A stretch of DNA of 64,000 nucleotides from contig BSBM01000917.1 in the NCBI GenBank assembly GCA_027924585.1, positions 8,733,501-8,797,500 of the forward strand. The letters are read 5' to 3'. Under the pieces are notes generated by a model. That model did not search any database, was not told where the DNA came from, and saw only the letters and a list, made by a program, of their open reading frames with translations. A program made the position numbers and the translations under genes. Shown here piece after piece: positions 12,096 through 25,510 of the stretch. Source of the DNA: Larix kaempferi (Eukaryota; Streptophyta; Pinopsida; Pinales; Pinaceae). The number at the start of each line of letters is the position of its first letter. Position 1 is the first letter of the stretch.

Positions 12096-15000
12096 AGCTT
12101 TTCTTATTTCCAAACACATGCGCAAACTATAGAAAGTCGTTCTGATGTAGAATGTGCATACTTTGTTGATTCCATTTATGAAATAAAACACATTTTCTAA
12201 AAACTCGTGTTTTTTAAGAAATCATGTAAACCTTCTAGAAGCTGTGATTTTAAAAAACGGTGGAAGTAAACTTTTCTTATTTCCGGACGCATGCGCAAAC
12301 TAGAGAAAGTCGTTATGACGTAGAATGTGCATACTTTGTAGATTCCATTAATGGAATAAAACACATTTTCTAAAAACTCGTGTTTTTTACGAAATCATGT
12401 AAACCTTCTAGAAGCTGTATTTTAAAAAACGGTGGAAGTAAACTTTTCTTATTTCCGGACGCATGCGCAAACTATAGAAAGTCGTTATGACATAGATGTG
12501 CATACTTTGTAGATTCCATTTATGAAATAAAACACATTTTCTAAAATCTCGTGTTTTTTACGAAATCATGTAAACCTTCTAGAAGCAGTGATTTTAAAAA
12601 ACGGTGGAAGTAAGGTTTTCTTATTTCCGGACGCATGCGCAAACTATAGAAAGTCGTTATGACGTAGAATGTGCATACTTTGTTGATTCCATTTATGAAA
12701 TAAAACACATTTTCTAAAAACTCGTGTTTTTTTACGAAATCATTTAAACCTTCTAGAAGCTGTGATTTTAAAAAACGGGGGAAGTAAGCTTTTCTTATTT
12801 CCGGACGCATGCGCAAACTATAGAAAGTCGTTATGACGTAGAATGTGCATACTTTGTTGATTCCATTTATGAAATAAAACACATTTTCTAAAAACTCGTG
12901 TTTTTGAAGAAATCATGTAAACCTTCTAGAAGCTGTGATTTTAAAAAACGGTCGAAGTAAGCTTTTCTTATTTCCAGATGCATGCGCAAACAATAGAAAG
13001 TCGTTATGATGTGGAATGTGCATACTTTTTTGATTCCATTTATGAAATAAAACACATTTTCTAAAAACTCGTGTTTTTTAAGAAATCATGTAAACCTTCT
13101 AGAAGCTGTCATTTTAAAAAACGGGGGAAGTAAGCTTTTCTTATTTCCAAACGCATGCTCAAACTATAGAAAGTCTTTATGACGTAGAATGTACATACTT
13201 TGTTGATTCCATTTTTTAAATAAAACACATTTTCTAAAAACTCGTGTTTTTTAATAAATCATGTAAACCTTCTAGAAGCTGTGATTTTAAAAAACGGGGG
13301 AGGTAAAGCTTTTCTTATTTCCGGACGCATAAGCAAACTATAGAAAGTCGTTATGACATAGAATGTGCATACTTTGTAGATTCCATCTATGAAATAAAAC
13401 ACATTTTCTAAAAACTCATGTTTTTTAATAATCATGTAAACTTTCTAGAAGCTGTGATTTTAAAAAACGGGGGAAGCAAGCTTTTCTTATTTCCAGACGA
13501 ATGCGCAAACTATAGAAATTCGTTATGACGTATAATGTGCATACTTTGTTGATTCCATTTAAGAAATAAAACACATTCTCTAAAAACTCGTGTCTTTTAA
13601 GAAATTATGTAAACCTTCTAGAAGCTGTGATTTTAAAAAACGGTGGAAGTAAGATTTTCTTATTTCCGCACGCATGCGCAAACTATAGAAAGTCGTTGTG
13701 ACGTAGAATGTGCATACTTTGTAGATTCCATTTATGAAATAAAACACATTTTCTAAAAACTCGTGTTTTTTACGAAATCATGTAAACCTTCTAGAAGCTG
13801 TGATTTTAAAAAACGGTGGAAGTAAGCTTTTCTTATTTCCAGACGCATCCGAAAACTATAGAAAGTCCTTATGACGTAGAATGTGCATACTTTGTTGATT
13901 CTATTTATGAAATAAAACACATTTTCTAAAAACTCGTGTTTTTTAAGAAATCATGTAAACCTTCTAGAAGCTGTGATTTTAAAAAACGGGGGAAGTAAGC
14001 TTTTCTTATTTCCAAACGCATGCGCAAACTATAGAAGGTCATTATGATGTAGAATGTGTATATTTTGTTGATTCCATTGATGAAATAAAACACATTTTCT
14101 AAAAACTCGTGTTTTTTACGAAATCATGTAAACCTTCTAGAAGCTGCGATTTTAAAAAACGAGGGAAGTAAGCTTTTCTTATTACCAAATGCATGCGCAA
14201 ACTATAGAAAGTCATTATGACGTAGAATGTGCATACTTTGTTGATTCCATTTATTTAATAAAACACATTTTCTAAAAACTCGTGTTTTTTAAGAAATCAT
14301 TCAAAACTTCTAGAATCTGTGATTTTAAAAAACAGGGGAGGTAAGCTTTTCTTATTTCCGGACGCATCCGCAAACTATAGATAGTCGTTATCACGTAGAA
14401 TGTGCATACTTTGTTGATTCCATTTATGAAATAAAACACATTTTCTAAAAACTCGTGTTTTTTAAGAAGTCATGTAAACCTTCTAGAAGTTGTGATTTTA
14501 AAAAATGGTGGAAGTAAGCTTTTCTTATTTCCGGACGCATGCGCAAACTATAGAAAGTCGTTATGACGTAGAATGTGCATACTTTTTTGATTCCATTTAT
14601 GAAAAAAAACACATTTTCTAAAAACTCGTGTTTTTTACGAAATCATGTAAACCTTCTAGAAGCTGTGATTTTAAAAAACCGGGGAAGTAAGCTATTCTTA
14701 TTTCCAAACGCATGCGCAAACTATAGAAGGTCGTTATGATGTAGAATGTGCATACTTTGTTGATTCCATTTATGAAATAAAACACATTTTATAAAAACTC
14801 ATGTTTTTTACGAAATTATGTAAACCTTCTAGAAGCTGTGATTTTAAAAAACGGGGGAAGTAAGCTTTTCTTATTTCCAAACACATGCGCAAACTATAGA
14901 AAGTCGTTCTGACGTAGAATGTGCATACTTTGTTGATTCCATTTATGAAATAAAACACATTTTCTAAAAACTCGTGTTTTTTAAGAAATCATGTAAACCT

Positions 15001-16345
15001 TCTAGAAGCTGTGATTTTAAAAAATGGTGGAAGTAAACTTTTCTTATTTCCGGACGCATGCGCAAACTATAGAAAGTCGTTATGACATAGATGTGCATAC
15101 TTTGTAGATTCCATTTATGAAATAAAACACATTTTCTAAAATCTCGTGTTTTTTACGAAATCATGTAAACCTTCTAGAAGCAGTGATTTTAAAAAACGGT
15201 GGAAGTAAGGTTTTCTTATTTCCGGACGCATGCGCAAACTATAGAAAGTCGTTATGACGTAGAATGTGCATACTTTGTTGATTCCATTTATGAAATAAAA
15301 CACATTTTCTAAAAACTCGTGTTTTTTACGAAATCATTTAAACCTTCTAGAAGCTATGATTTTAAAAAACGGGGGAAGTAAGCTTTTCTTATTTCCGGAC
15401 GCATGCGCAAACTATAGAAAGTCGTTATGACGTAGAATGTGCATACTTTGTTGATTCTATTTATGAAATAAAACACATTTTCTAAAAACTCGTGTTTTTT
15501 AAGAAATCATGTAAACCTTCTAGAAGCTGTGATTTTAAAAAACGGGGGATGTAAGCTTTTCTTATTTCCAAACGCATGCGCAAACTATAGAAAGTCGTTA
15601 TGACGTAGAATGTGCTTACTTTGTTGATTCCATTTATGAAATAAAACACATTTTCTAAAAACTCGTGTTTTTGAAGAAATCATGTAAACCTTCTAGAAGC
15701 TGTGATTTTAAAAAACGGTGGAAGTAAGCTTTTCTTATTTCCGGACGCATGCGCAAACTATAGAAAGTCGTTATGACGTGGAATGTGCATACTTTTTTTA
15801 TTCCATTTATGAAATAAAACACATTTTCTAAAAACTCATTTTTTTTAAGAAATCATGTAAACCTTCTAAAAGCTGTGATTTTAAAAAACGGGGAAGTAAG
15901 CTTTTCTTATTTTCGGACGCATGCGCAAACTATAGAAAGACGTTATGACGTAGAATGTGCATACTTTGTAGATTCCATTTATGAAATAAAAGACATTTTC
16001 TAAAAACTCGTGTTTTTTACGAACTCATGTACACCTTCTAGAAGCTGTGATTTTAAAAAACGGTGGAAGTAAGCTTTTCTTATTTCTGGACGCATGCACA
16101 AACTATAGAAAGTCGTTATGACGTAGAATGTGCTTACTTTGTAGATTCCATTTATGAAATAAAACAAATTTTCGAAAAACTCATGTTTTTTACGAAATCA
16201 TGTAAACCATCTAGAAGCTGTGATTTTAAAAAACGGTGGAAGTAAGCTTTTCTTATTTCCGGACGCACGCGCAAACTATAGAAAGTCGTTATGATGTAGA
16301 ATGTGCATACTTTGTTGATTCCATTTATGAAATAAAACACATTTT
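9790..16345. repeat. Segmental duplication of about 6.56 kb, copy A
   Basis: Matches 18955-25510 at an offset of 9,165 bp (53 monomers). Differences seen include single-base indels in copy A near 11524, 12056, 12419, 12731, 13306 and 13431, mostly in homopolymer runs, and substitutions such as GAAGCCGTG (10168) and TCTGATGTAG (12145). The indels alter reading phase and create the longer open frames here. Confidence 0.82.
12096..14862. repeat. HOR segment U2, 16 monomers
   Basis: Order: P13, a P14-like unit with CTAGAGAAAG, P14, P15, P16/P17 hybrid, P18/P2 hybrid, P3-P12. The two hybrids mark loss of monomers relative to the 21-mer. Duplicated at 21261-24027. Confidence 0.75.
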
Positions 16346-17109
16346 CTAAAAACTTGTGTTTTTTACGAAATCATTTAAACCTTCTGGAAGCTGTGATTTT
16401 AAAAAACGGGGGAAGTAAGCTTTTCTTATTTCCGGACGCATGCGCAAACTATAGAAATTCGTTATGACGTAGAATGTGCATACTTTGTTGATTCTATTTA
16501 TGAAATAAAACACATTTTCTAAAAACTCATGTTTTTTAAGAAATCATGTAAACCTTCTAGAAGCTGTGATTTTAAAAAACGGGGGATGTAAGCTTTTCTT
16601 ATTTCCAAACGCATGCGCAAACTATAGAAAGTCGTTATGACGTAGAATGTGCATACTTTTTTTAATCCATTTATGAAATAAAACACATTTTCTAAAAACT
16701 CGTGTTTTTTAAGAAATCATGTAAACCTTCTAGAAGCTGTGATTTTAAAAAACGGGGGAAGTAAGCTTTTCTTATTTCTGGACGCATGCACAAACTATAG
16801 AAAGTCATTATGACGTAGAATGTGCTTACTTTGTAAATTCCATTTATGAAATAAAACAAATTTTCGAAAAACTTGTGTTTCTTACGAAATCATGTAAACC
16901 TTCTAGAAGCTGTGATTTTAAAAAACGGTGGAAGTAAGCTTTTCTTATTTCCGGACGCACGCGCAAACTATAGAAAGTCGTTATGATGTAGAATGTGCAT
17001 ACTTTTTTTAATCCATTTATGAAATAAAACACATTTTCTAAAAACTCGTGTTTTTTAAGAAATCATGTAAACCTTCTAGAAGCTGTGATTTTAAAAAACG
17101 GTGGAAGTA
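16245..17109. repeat. Nested repeat, five-monomer deletion derivative (865 bp)
   Basis: Order d', a, b, c, d/b. The last unit (16937-17109) begins as class d (CGCACGCGC, GATGTAG) and ends as class b (CTTTTTTTAATCC), so it looks like an adjacent d-b pair fused with loss of exactly one monomer. Confidence 0.8.
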
Positions 17110-18147
17110 AGCTTTTCTTATTTCCGGACGCACGCGCAAACTATAGAAAGTCGTTATGATGTAGAATGTGCATACTTTGTTGATTCCATTTATGAAATAA
17201 AACACATTTTCTAAAAACTTGTGTTTTTTACGAAATCATTTAAACCTTCTGGAAGCTGTGATTTTAAAAAACGGGGGAAGTAAGCTTTTCTTATTTCCGG
17301 ACGCATGCGCAAACTATAGAAATTCGTTATGACGTAGAATGTGCATACTTTGTTGATTCTATTTATGAAATAAAACACATTTTCTAAAAACTCATGTTTT
17401 TTAAGAAATCATGTAAACCTTCTAGAAGCTGTGATTTTAAAAAACGGGGGATGTAAGCTTTTCTTATTTCCAAACGCATGCGCAAACTATAGAAAGTCGT
17501 TATGACGTAGAATGTGCATACTTTTTTTAATCCATTTATGAAATAAAACACATTTTCTAAAAACTCGTGTTTTTTAAGAAATCATGTAAACCTTCTAGAA
17601 GCTGTGATTTTAAAAAACGGGGGAAGTAAGCTTTTCTTATTTCTGGACGCATGCACAAACTATAGAAAGTCATTATGACGTAGAATGTGCTTACTTTGTA
17701 AATTCCATTTATGAAATAAAACAAATTTTCGAAAAACTTGTGTTTCTTACGAAATCATGTAAACCTTCTAGAAGCTGTGATTTTAAAAAACGGTGGAAGT
17801 AAGCTTTTCTTATTTCCGGACGCACGCGCAAACTATAGAAAGTCGTTATGATGTAGAATGTGCATACTTTGTTGATTCCATTTACGAAATAAAACACATT
17901 TTCTAAAAACTCGTGTTTTCTAAGAAATCATGTAAACCTTCTAGAAGCTGTGATTTTAAAAAACGGGGGATGTAAGCTTTTCTTATTTCCAAACGCATGC
18001 GCAAACTATAGAAAGTCGTTATGACGTAGAATGTGCATACTTTTTTTAATCCATTTATGAAATAAAACACATTTTCTAAAAACTCGTGTTTTTTAAGAAA
18101 TCATGTAAACCTTCTAGAAGCTGTGATTTTAAAAAACGGTGGAAGTA
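17110..18147. repeat. Nested six-monomer repeat, copy 1 (1,038 bp)
   Basis: Order d, a, b, c, d, b at starts 17110, 17283, 17456, 17629, 17802 and 17975. Class marks: d has CGCACGCGC and GATGTAG; a has GAAATTCG and GATTCTATTT; b follows GGGGGATGTAAG and has CTTTTTTTAATCC; c has TTCTGGACGCATGCAC and AACAAATTTTCG. The first d carries CCTTCTGGAAG; the second has CATTTACGAAAT. Confidence 0.85.
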
Positions 18148-19185
18148 AGCTTTTCTTATTTCCGGACGCACGCGCAAACTATAGAAAGTCGTTATGATGT
18201 AGAATGTGCATACTTTGTTGATTCCATTTATGAAATAAAACACATTTTCTAAAAACTTGTGTTTTTTACGAAATCATTTAAACCTTCTGGAAGCTGTGAT
18301 TTTAAAAAACGGGGGAAGTAAGCTTTTCTTATTTCCGGACGCATGCGCAAACTATAGAAATTCGTTATGACGTAGAATGTGCATACTTTGTTGATTCTAT
18401 TTATGAAATAAAACACATTTTCTAAAAACTCATGTTTTTTAAGAAATCATGTAAACCTTCTAGAAGCTGTGATTTTAAAAAACGGGGGATGTAAGCTTTT
18501 CTTATTTCCAAACGCATGCGCAAACTATAGAAAGTCGTTATGACGTAGAATGTGCATACTTTTTTTAATCCATTTATGAAATAAAACACATTTTCTAAAA
18601 ACTCGTGTTTTTTAAGAAATCATGTAAACCTTCTAGAAGCTGTGATTTTAAAAAACGGGGGAAGTAAGCTTTTCTTATTTCTGGACGCATGCACAAACTA
18701 TAGAAAGTCATTATGACGTAGAATGTGCTTACTTTGTAAATTCCATTTATGAAATAAAACAAATTTTCGAAAAACTTGTGTTTCTTACGAAATCATGTAA
18801 ACCTTCTAGAAGCTGTGATTTTAAAAAACGGTGGAAGTAAGCTTTTCTTATTTCCGGACGCACGCGCAAACTATAGAAAGTCGTTATGATGTAGAATGTG
18901 CATACTTTGTTGATTCCATTTACGAAATAAAACACATTTTCTAAAAACTCGTGTTTTTTAAGAAATCATGTAAACCTTCTAGAAGCTGTGATTTTAAAAA
19001 ACGGGGGATGTAAGCTTTTCTTATTTCCAAACGCATGCGCAAACTATAGAAAGTCGTTATGACGTAGAATGTGCATACTTTTTTTAATCCATTTATGAAA
19101 TAAAACACATTTTCTAAAAACTCGTGTTTTTTAAGAAATCATGTAAACCTTCTAGAAGCTGTGATTTTAAAAAACGGGGGAAGTA
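18148..19185. repeat. Nested six-monomer repeat, copy 2 (1,038 bp)
   Basis: Same six units in the same order as 17110-18147. The only difference I found by reading is GTTTTCTAAG near 17925 against GTTTTTTAAG near 18963. A partial further turn (c, d) follows at 19186-19531 before the array resumes with P1. Confidence 0.85.
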
Positions 19186-22100
19186 AGCTTTTCTTATTTC
19201 TGGACGCATGCACAAACTATAGAAAGTCATTATGACGTAGAATGTGCTTACTTTGTAAATTCCATTTATGAAATAAAACAAATTTTCGAAAAACTTGTGT
19301 TTCTTACGAAATCATGTAAACCTTCTAGAAGCTGTGATTTTAAAAAACGGTGGAAGTAAGCTTTTCTTATTTCCGGACGCACGCGCAAACTATAGAAAGT
19401 CGTTATGATGTAGAATGTGCATACTTTGTTGATTCCATTTACGAAATAAAACACATTTTCTAAAAACTCGTGTTTTTTAAGAAATCATGTAAACCTTCTA
19501 GAAGCTGTGATTTTAAAAAACGGGGGAAGTAAGCTTTTCTTATTTCCGGACGCATGCGCAAACTATAGAAAGTTGTTATGACGTAGAATGTGCCTACTTT
19601 TTTGATTCCATTTATGAAATAAAACACATTTTCTAAAAACTCGTGTTTTTTAAGAAATCATGTAAACATTCTAGAAGCTGTGATTTTAAAAAACGGTGGA
19701 AGTAAGCTTTTCTTATTTCCGGACGCATGCGCAAACTATAGAAAGTCGTTATGACGTAGAATGTGCATACTTTTTTGATTCTATTTATGAAATAAAACAC
19801 ATTTTCTAAAAACTCGTGTTTTTTAAGAAATCATGTAAACCTTCTAGAAGCTGTCATTTTGAAAAACGGGGGAAGTAAGCTTTTCTTATTTCCAAACGCA
19901 TGCTCAAACTATAGAAAGTCTTTATGACGTAGAATGTACATACTTTGTTGATTCCATTTTTTAAATAAAACACATTTTCTAAAAACTCGTGTTTTTTAAT
20001 AAATCATGTAAACCTTCTAGAAGCTGTGATTTTAAAAAACGGGGGAGGTAAACTTTTCTTATTTCCGGACGCATAAGCAAACTATGGAAAGTCGTTATGA
20101 CATAGAATGTGCATAATTTGTAGATTCCATCTATGAAATAAAACACATTTTCTAAAAACTCATGTTTTTTAATAAATCATGTAAACCTTCTAGAAGCTGT
20201 GATTTTAAAAAACGGGGGAAGCAAGCTTTTCTTATTTCCAGACGAATGCGCAAACTATAGAAATTCGTTATGACGTATAATGTGCATACTTTGTTGATTG
20301 CATTTAAGAAATAAAACACATTTTCTAAAACTCGGGTCTTTTAAGAAATCATGTAAACCTTCTAGAAGCTGTGATTTTAAAAAACGGTGGAAGTAAGATT
20401 TTCTTATTTCCGGACGCATGCGCAAACTATAGAAAGTCGTTGTGACGTAGAATGTGCATACTTTGTAGATTCCATTTATGAAATAAAACACATTTTCTAA
20501 AAACTCGTGTTTTTTACGAAATCATGTAAACCTTCTAGAAGCTGTGATTTTAAAAAACGGTGGAAGTAAGCTTTTCTTATTTCCGGACGCATCCGTAAAC
20601 TATAGAAAGTCCTTATGACGTAGAATGTGCATACTTCGTTGATTCTATTTATGAAATAAAACACATTTTCTAAAAACTCGTGTTTTTTAAGAAATCATGT
20701 AAACCTTCTAGAAGCTGTGATTTTAAAAAACGGGGGAAGTAAGCTTTTCTTATTTCCAAACGCATGCGCAAACTATAGAAGGTCATTATGATGTAGAATG
20801 TGCATACTTTGTTGATTCCATTGATGAAATAAAACACATTTTCTAAAAACTCGTGTTTTTTACGAAATCATGTAAACCTTCTAGAAGCTGCGATTTTAAA
20901 AAACGAGGGAAGTAAGCTTTTCTTATTACCAAATGCATGCGCAAACTATAGAAAGTCGTTTTGACGTAGAATGTGCATACTTTGTTGATTCCATTTATTT
21001 AATAAAACACATTTTCTAAAAACTCGTGTTTTTTAAGAAATCATTCAAAACTTCTAGAATCTGTGATTTTAAAAAACAGGGGAGGTAAGCTTTTCTTATT
21101 TCCGGACGCATCCGCAAACTATAGATAGTCGTTATGACGTAGAATGTGCATACTTTGTTGATTCCATTTATGAAATAAAACACATTTTCTAAAAACTCGT
21201 GTTTTTTACGAAATCATGTAAACCTTCTAGAAGCTGTGATTTTAAAAAACGGGGGAAGTAAGCTTTTCTTATTTCCAAACACATGCGCAAACTATAGAAA
21301 GTCGTTCTGACGTAGAATGTGCATACTTTGTTGATTCCATTTATGAAATAAAACACATTTTCTAAAAACTCGTGTTTTTTAAGAAATCATGTAAACCTTC
21401 TAGAAGCTGTGATTTTAAAAAACGGTGGAAGTAAACTTTTCTTATTTCCGGACGCATGCGCAAACTAGAGAAAGTCGTTATGACGTAGAATGTGCATACT
21501 TTGTAGATTCCATTAATGGAATAAAACACATTTTCTAAAAACTCGTGTTTTTTACGAAATCATGTAAACCTTCTAGAAGCTGTGATTTTAAAAAACGGTG
21601 GAAGTAAACTTTTCTTATTTCCGGACGCATGCGCAAACTATAGAAAGTCGTTATGACATAGATGTGCATACTTTGTAGATTCCATTTATGAAATAAAACA
21701 CATTTTCTAAAATCTCGTGTTTTTTACGAAATCATGTAAACCTTCTAGAAGCAGTGATTTTAAAAAACGGTGGAAGTAAGGTTTTCTTATTTCCGGACGC
21801 ATGCGCAAACTATAGAAAGTCGTTATGACGTAGAATGTGCATACTTTGTTGATTCCATTTATGAAATAAAACACATTTTCTAAAAACTCGTGTTTTTTAC
21901 GAAATCATTTAAACCTTCTAGAAGCTGTGATTTTAAAAAACGGGGGAAGTAAGCTTTTCTTATTTCCGGACGCATGCGCAAACTATAGAAAGTCGTTATG
22001 ACGTAGAATGTGCATACTTTGTTGATTCCATTTATGAAATAAAACACATTTTCTAAAAACTCGTGTTTTTGAAGAAATCATGTAAACCTTCTAGAAGCTG

Positions 22101-25100
22101 TGATTTTAAAAAACGGTCGAAGTAAGCTTTTCTTATTTCCAGATGCATGCGCAAACAATAGAAAGTCGTTATGATGTGGAATGTGCATACTTTTTTGATT
22201 CCATTTATGAAATAAAACACATTTTCTAAAAACTCGTGTTTTTTAAGAAATCATGTAAACCTTCTAGAAGCTGTCATTTTAAAAAACGGGGGAAGTAAGC
22301 TTTTCTTATTTCCAAACGCATGCTCAAACTATAGAAAGTCTTTATGACGTAGAATGTACATACTTTGTTGATTCCATTTTTTAAATAAAACACATTTTCT
22401 AAAAACTCGTGTTTTTTAATAAATCATGTAAACCTTCTAGAAGCTGTGATTTTAAAAAACGGGGGAGGTAAGCTTTTCTTATTTCCGGACGCATAAGCAA
22501 ACTATAGAAAGTCGTTATGACATAGAATGTGCATACTTTGTAGATTCCATCTATGAAATAAAACACATTTTCTAAAAACTCATGTTTTTTAATAAATCAT
22601 GTAAACTTTCTAGAAGCTGTGATTTTAAAAAACGGGGGAAGCAAGCTTTTCTTATTTCCAGACGAATGCGCAAACTATAGAAATTCGTTATGACGTATAA
22701 TGTGCATACTTTGTTGATTCCATTTAAGAAATAAAACACATTCTCTAAAAACTCGTGTCTTTTAAGAAATTATGTAAACCTTCTAGAAGCTGTGATTTTA
22801 AAAAACGGTGGAAGTAAGATTTTCTTATTTCCGCACGCATGCGCAAACTATAGAAAGTCGTTGTGACGTAGAATGTGCATACTTTGTAGATTCCATTTAT
22901 GAAATAAAACACATTTTCTAAAAACTCGTGTTTTTTACGAAATCATGTAAACCTTCTAGAAGCTGTGATTTTAAAAAACGGTGGAAGTAAGCTTTTCTTA
23001 TTTCCGGACGCATCCGAAAACTATAGAAAGTCCTTATGACGTAGAATGTGCATACTTTGTTGATTCTATTTATGAAATAAAACACATTTTCTAAAAACTC
23101 GTGTTTTTTAAGAAATCATGTAAACCTTCTAGAAGCTGTGATTTTAAAAAACGGGGGAAGTAAGCTTTTCTTATTTCCAAACGCATGCGCAAACTATAGA
23201 AGGTCATTATGATGTAGAATGTGTATATTTTGTTGATTCCATTGATGAAATAAAACACATTTTCTAAAAACTCGTGTTTTTTACGAAATCATGTAAACCT
23301 TCTAGAAGCTGCGATTTTAAAAAACGAGGGAAGTAAGCTTTTCTTATTACCAAATGCATGCGCAAACTATAGAAAGTCATTATGACGTAGAATGTGCATA
23401 CTTTGTTGATTCCATTTATTTAATAAAACACATTTTCTAAAAACTCGTGTTTTTTAAGAAATCATTCAAAACATCTAGAATCTGTGATTTTAAAAAACAG
23501 GGGAGGTAAGCTTTTCTTATTTCCGGACGCATCCGCAAACTATAGATAGTCGTTATCACGTAGAATGTGCATACTTTGTTGATTCCATTTATGAAATAAA
23601 ACACATTTTCTAAAAACTCGTGTTTTTTAAGAAGTCATGTAAACCTTCTAGAAGTTGTGATTTTAAAAAATGGTGGAAGTAAGCTTTTCTTATTTCCGGA
23701 CGCATGCGCAAACTATAGAAAGTCGTTATGACGTAGAATGTGCATACTTTTTTGATTCCATTTATGAAAAAAAACACATTTTCTAAAAACTCGTGTTTTT
23801 TACGAAATCATGTAAACCTTCTAGAAGCTGTGATTTTAAAAAACCGGGGAAGTAAGCTATTCTTATTTCCAAACGCATGCGCAAACTATAGAAGGTCGTT
23901 ATGATGTAGAATGTGCATACTTTGTTGATTCCATTTATGAAATAAAACACATTTTATAAAAACTCATGTTTTTTACGAAATTATGTAAACCTTCTAGAAG
24001 CTGTGATTTTAAAAAACGGGGGAAGTAAGCTTTTCTTATTTCCAAACACATGCGCAAACTATAGAAAGTCGTTCTGACGTAGAATGTGCATACTTTGTTG
24101 ATTCCATTTATGAAATAAAACACATTTTCTAAAAACTCGTGTTTTTTAAGAAATCATGTAAACCTTCTAGAAGCTGTGATTTTAAAAAATGGTGGAAGTA
24201 AACTTTTCTTATTTCCGGACGCATGCGCAAACTATAGAAAGTCGTTATGACATAGATGTGCATACTTTGTAGATTCCATTTATGAAATAAAACACATTTT
24301 CTAAAATCTCGTGTTTTTTACGAAATCATGTAAACCTTCTAGAAGCAGTGATTTTAAAAAACGGTGGAAGTAAGGTTTTCTTATTTCCGGACGCATGCGC
24401 AAACTATAGAAAGTCGTTATGACGTAGAATGTGCATACTTTGTTGATTCCATTTATGAAATAAAACACATTTTCTAAAAACTCGTGTTTTTTACGAAATC
24501 ATTTAAACCTTCTAGAAGCTATGATTTTAAAAAACGGGGGAAGTAAGCTTTTCTTATTTCCGGACGCATGCGCAAACTATAGAAAGTCGTTATGACGTAG
24601 AATGTGCATACTTTGTTGATTCTATTTATGAAATAAAACACATTTTCTAAAAACTCGTGTTTTTTAAGAAATCATGTAAACCTTCTAGAAGCTGTGATTT
24701 TAAAAAACGGGGGATGTAAGCTTTTCTTATTTCCAAACGCATGCGCAAACTATAGAAAGTCGTTATGACGTAGAATGTGCTTACTTTGTTGATTCCATTT
24801 ATGAAATAAAACACATTTTCTAAAAACTCGTGTTTTTGAAGAAATCATGTAAACCTTCTAGAAGCTGTGATTTTAAAAAACGGTGGAAGTAAGCTTTTCT
24901 TATTTCCGGACGCATGCGCAAACTATAGAAAGTCGTTATGACGTGGAATGTGCATACTTTTTTTATTCCATTTATGAAATAAAACACATTTTCTAAAAAC
25001 TCATTTTTTTTAAGAAATCATGTAAACCTTCTAAAAGCTGTGATTTTAAAAAACGGGGAAGTAAGCTTTTCTTATTTTCGGACGCATGCGCAAACTATAG

Positions 25101-25510
25101 AAAGACGTTATGACGTAGAATGTGCATACTTTGTAGATTCCATTTATGAAATAAAAGACATTTTCTAAAAACTCGTGTTTTTTACGAACTCATGTACACC
25201 TTCTAGAAGCTGTGATTTTAAAAAACGGTGGAAGTAAGCTTTTCTTATTTCTGGACGCATGCACAAACTATAGAAAGTCGTTATGACGTAGAATGTGCTT
25301 ACTTTGTAGATTCCATTTATGAAATAAAACAAATTTTCGAAAAACTCATGTTTTTTACGAAATCATGTAAACCATCTAGAAGCTGTGATTTTAAAAAACG
25401 GTGGAAGTAAGCTTTTCTTATTTCCGGACGCACGCGCAAACTATAGAAAGTCGTTATGATGTAGAATGTGCATACTTTGTTGATTCCATTTATGAAATAA
25501 AACACATTTT
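18955..25510. repeat. Segmental duplication of about 6.56 kb, copy B
   Basis: Partner of 9790-16345. This copy keeps regular phase at the sites where copy A has single-base indels. It ends in a P21 unit where copy A continues into the a-b-c-d array (ACTTGTG) and copy B continues as ACTCGTG. Confidence 0.82.
21261..24027. repeat. HOR segment U4, 16 monomers
   Basis: Same composition as 12096-14862, shifted by 9,165 bp. Private difference: ACATCTAGAATC (23472) where U2 has ACTTCTAGAATC. Confidence 0.78.

Larger units (their letters stand above)
14863..21260. repeat. HOR segment U3, 37 monomers with internal six-mer expansion
   Basis: Nine ordered units (P13-P21, ending 16417) are followed by 18 units of the a-b-c-d set in complex order, then P1-P9 and a P10/P12 hybrid. 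The central 18 units hold the nested 1,038-bp repeat described separately. Confidence 0.78.
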
